From NCBI GenBank assembly GCA_964459465.1, contig CAYWLR010000014.1, forward strand, positions 1-64,000: DNA of 64,000 nt, read 5' to 3'. This DNA comes from CALAMC01 sp964459465. GTDB lineage: Bacteria > Zixibacteria > MSB-5A5 > GN15 > PGXB01. A program made the translations under genes and the position numbers. Shown here in pieces: positions 63,586-64,000 of the stretch (position 1 is its first letter; each line of letters begins with the position of its first letter). Below the pieces are notes generated by a model, which did no database searches, was not told the DNA's origin, and worked only from the letters and a program-made list of their open reading frames with translations.

Positions 63586-64000
63586 CTACTTAACGATTGC
63601 TATATCAGTGTAATTGGAGCTTTCCGCGCCACTGATATTCACCTTCACCTTACAACGATATATACCCGTCGGCAGAAATGAAAGATTTAATTGTCTTTCA
63701 TTGCTTGTCCCGCCTTCACCATAGAACTTATCTTCGTATACCAGCACGCCGGTCAAATCAAAGAGCCTTATCCCGACCTCGGCGTTGCCCCCGACAAAAT
63801 ACCGCAACCGGGTTTGACCATCAAGCGTCGGATTCGGGTAGCAATATAGGCTGTCGGCCGGAAAATCACTTGTCGCCGCGAGCGGCTCGATCAACTGGCT
63901 TTCCGAAAATTCCAGCGAGCCATCCGGCCCGCCGCCATACATCGCCCAGTCGGCCAGATTGCCGTCATACCAGACATCGTAAGCATAAAACCAGCCGTCG
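63586..64000 (-). CDS. C-terminal part of a secreted protein, sorting-domain type
   Basis: The reading frame is open to the window edge, so the start is missing. The visible 138 residues end in a type IX/FlgD-like sorting domain: YPNPTLDGQTRLRYFV, then IRLFDLTGVLVYE and LPTGIYRCKVKV. Upstream are residues typical of extracellular adhesin-like proteins (DGWFYAYDVWYDG). In relatives such a tail targets proteins for surface secretion. It is next to the DUF5683-like pair. A Met start at 63942 would cut the protein short and is not favoured. Confidence 0.7.
   Translation of the reverse strand, partial: DGWFYAYDVWYDGNLADWAMYGGGPDGSLEFSESQLIEPLAATSDFPADSLYCYPNPTLDGQTRLRYFVGGNAEVGIRLFDLTGVLVYEDKFYGEGGTSNERQLNLSFLPTGIYRCKVKVNISGAESSNYTDIAIVK

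Overview
The window looks like chromosomal DNA from a free-living Gram-negative bacterium of the FCB/Zixibacteria type. Evidence for an outer membrane is plentiful: a BamA/TamA-like barrel, a TolC channel, several barrel proteins and lipoproteins. A C-terminal fragment at the right edge resembles type IX/FlgD-like sorting domains. A complete bacillithiol pathway and a Bat/MoxR aerotolerance cluster are also present. The lineage is inferred from gene content; no rRNA is present. Promoters look like ordinary sigma-70 boxes and strong starts often carry GGAGG-type ribosome sites, so expression signals are not of the Bacteroidetes type. Apart from fusA, an HDOD regulator, a GNAT/deacetylase-like pair and one lipoprotein, all genes read leftward.

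Layout. 1-798 is non-coding with palindromes. 799-5884 holds fusA, a ferritin-like protein, a degenerate polysaccharide deacetylase and a pseudo-receiver/HDOD protein. 5940-10138 is a glycolytic operon (barrel protein, gap, pgk, tpiA) ending in secG and tRNA-Leu(GAG). 10267-16128 is an aspartyl-protease-like protein plus the elongasome (rodA, mrdA, mreD, mreC). 16155-26197 continues upstream in one long leftward envelope run: PTS EIIA, a Trm112-like protein, accA, a tiny coupled ORF, glycosyltransferases, a YfhO-like protein, a GT-C/TPR protein and a DegT aminotransferase, with a TTGACA/TATTTT promoter at its head.

26449-32715 is accessory: a CBS-pair protein, a GNAT gene with a perfect-hexamer promoter, a deacetylase-like gene, a CoA-transferase and a multi-domain lipoprotein. 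32785-42574 carries a selenocysteine tRNA with its own promoter, then bshB1-bshA-bshC fused by overlap to an RND efflux operon headed by a TetR regulator. 42723-44761 is corA and a flippase-like membrane protein. 44863-54986 is a ten-gene Bat/MoxR cluster. 55109-55960 is a UbiA prenyltransferase.

56000-64000 is the least understood part: a BamA/TamA-like barrel, a 1081-residue predicted barrel, an NHL-repeat lipoprotein, two paralogous membrane proteins and the end of a secreted protein with a sorting-type domain, all tightly packed. It is the best candidate here for an undescribed cell-surface system.
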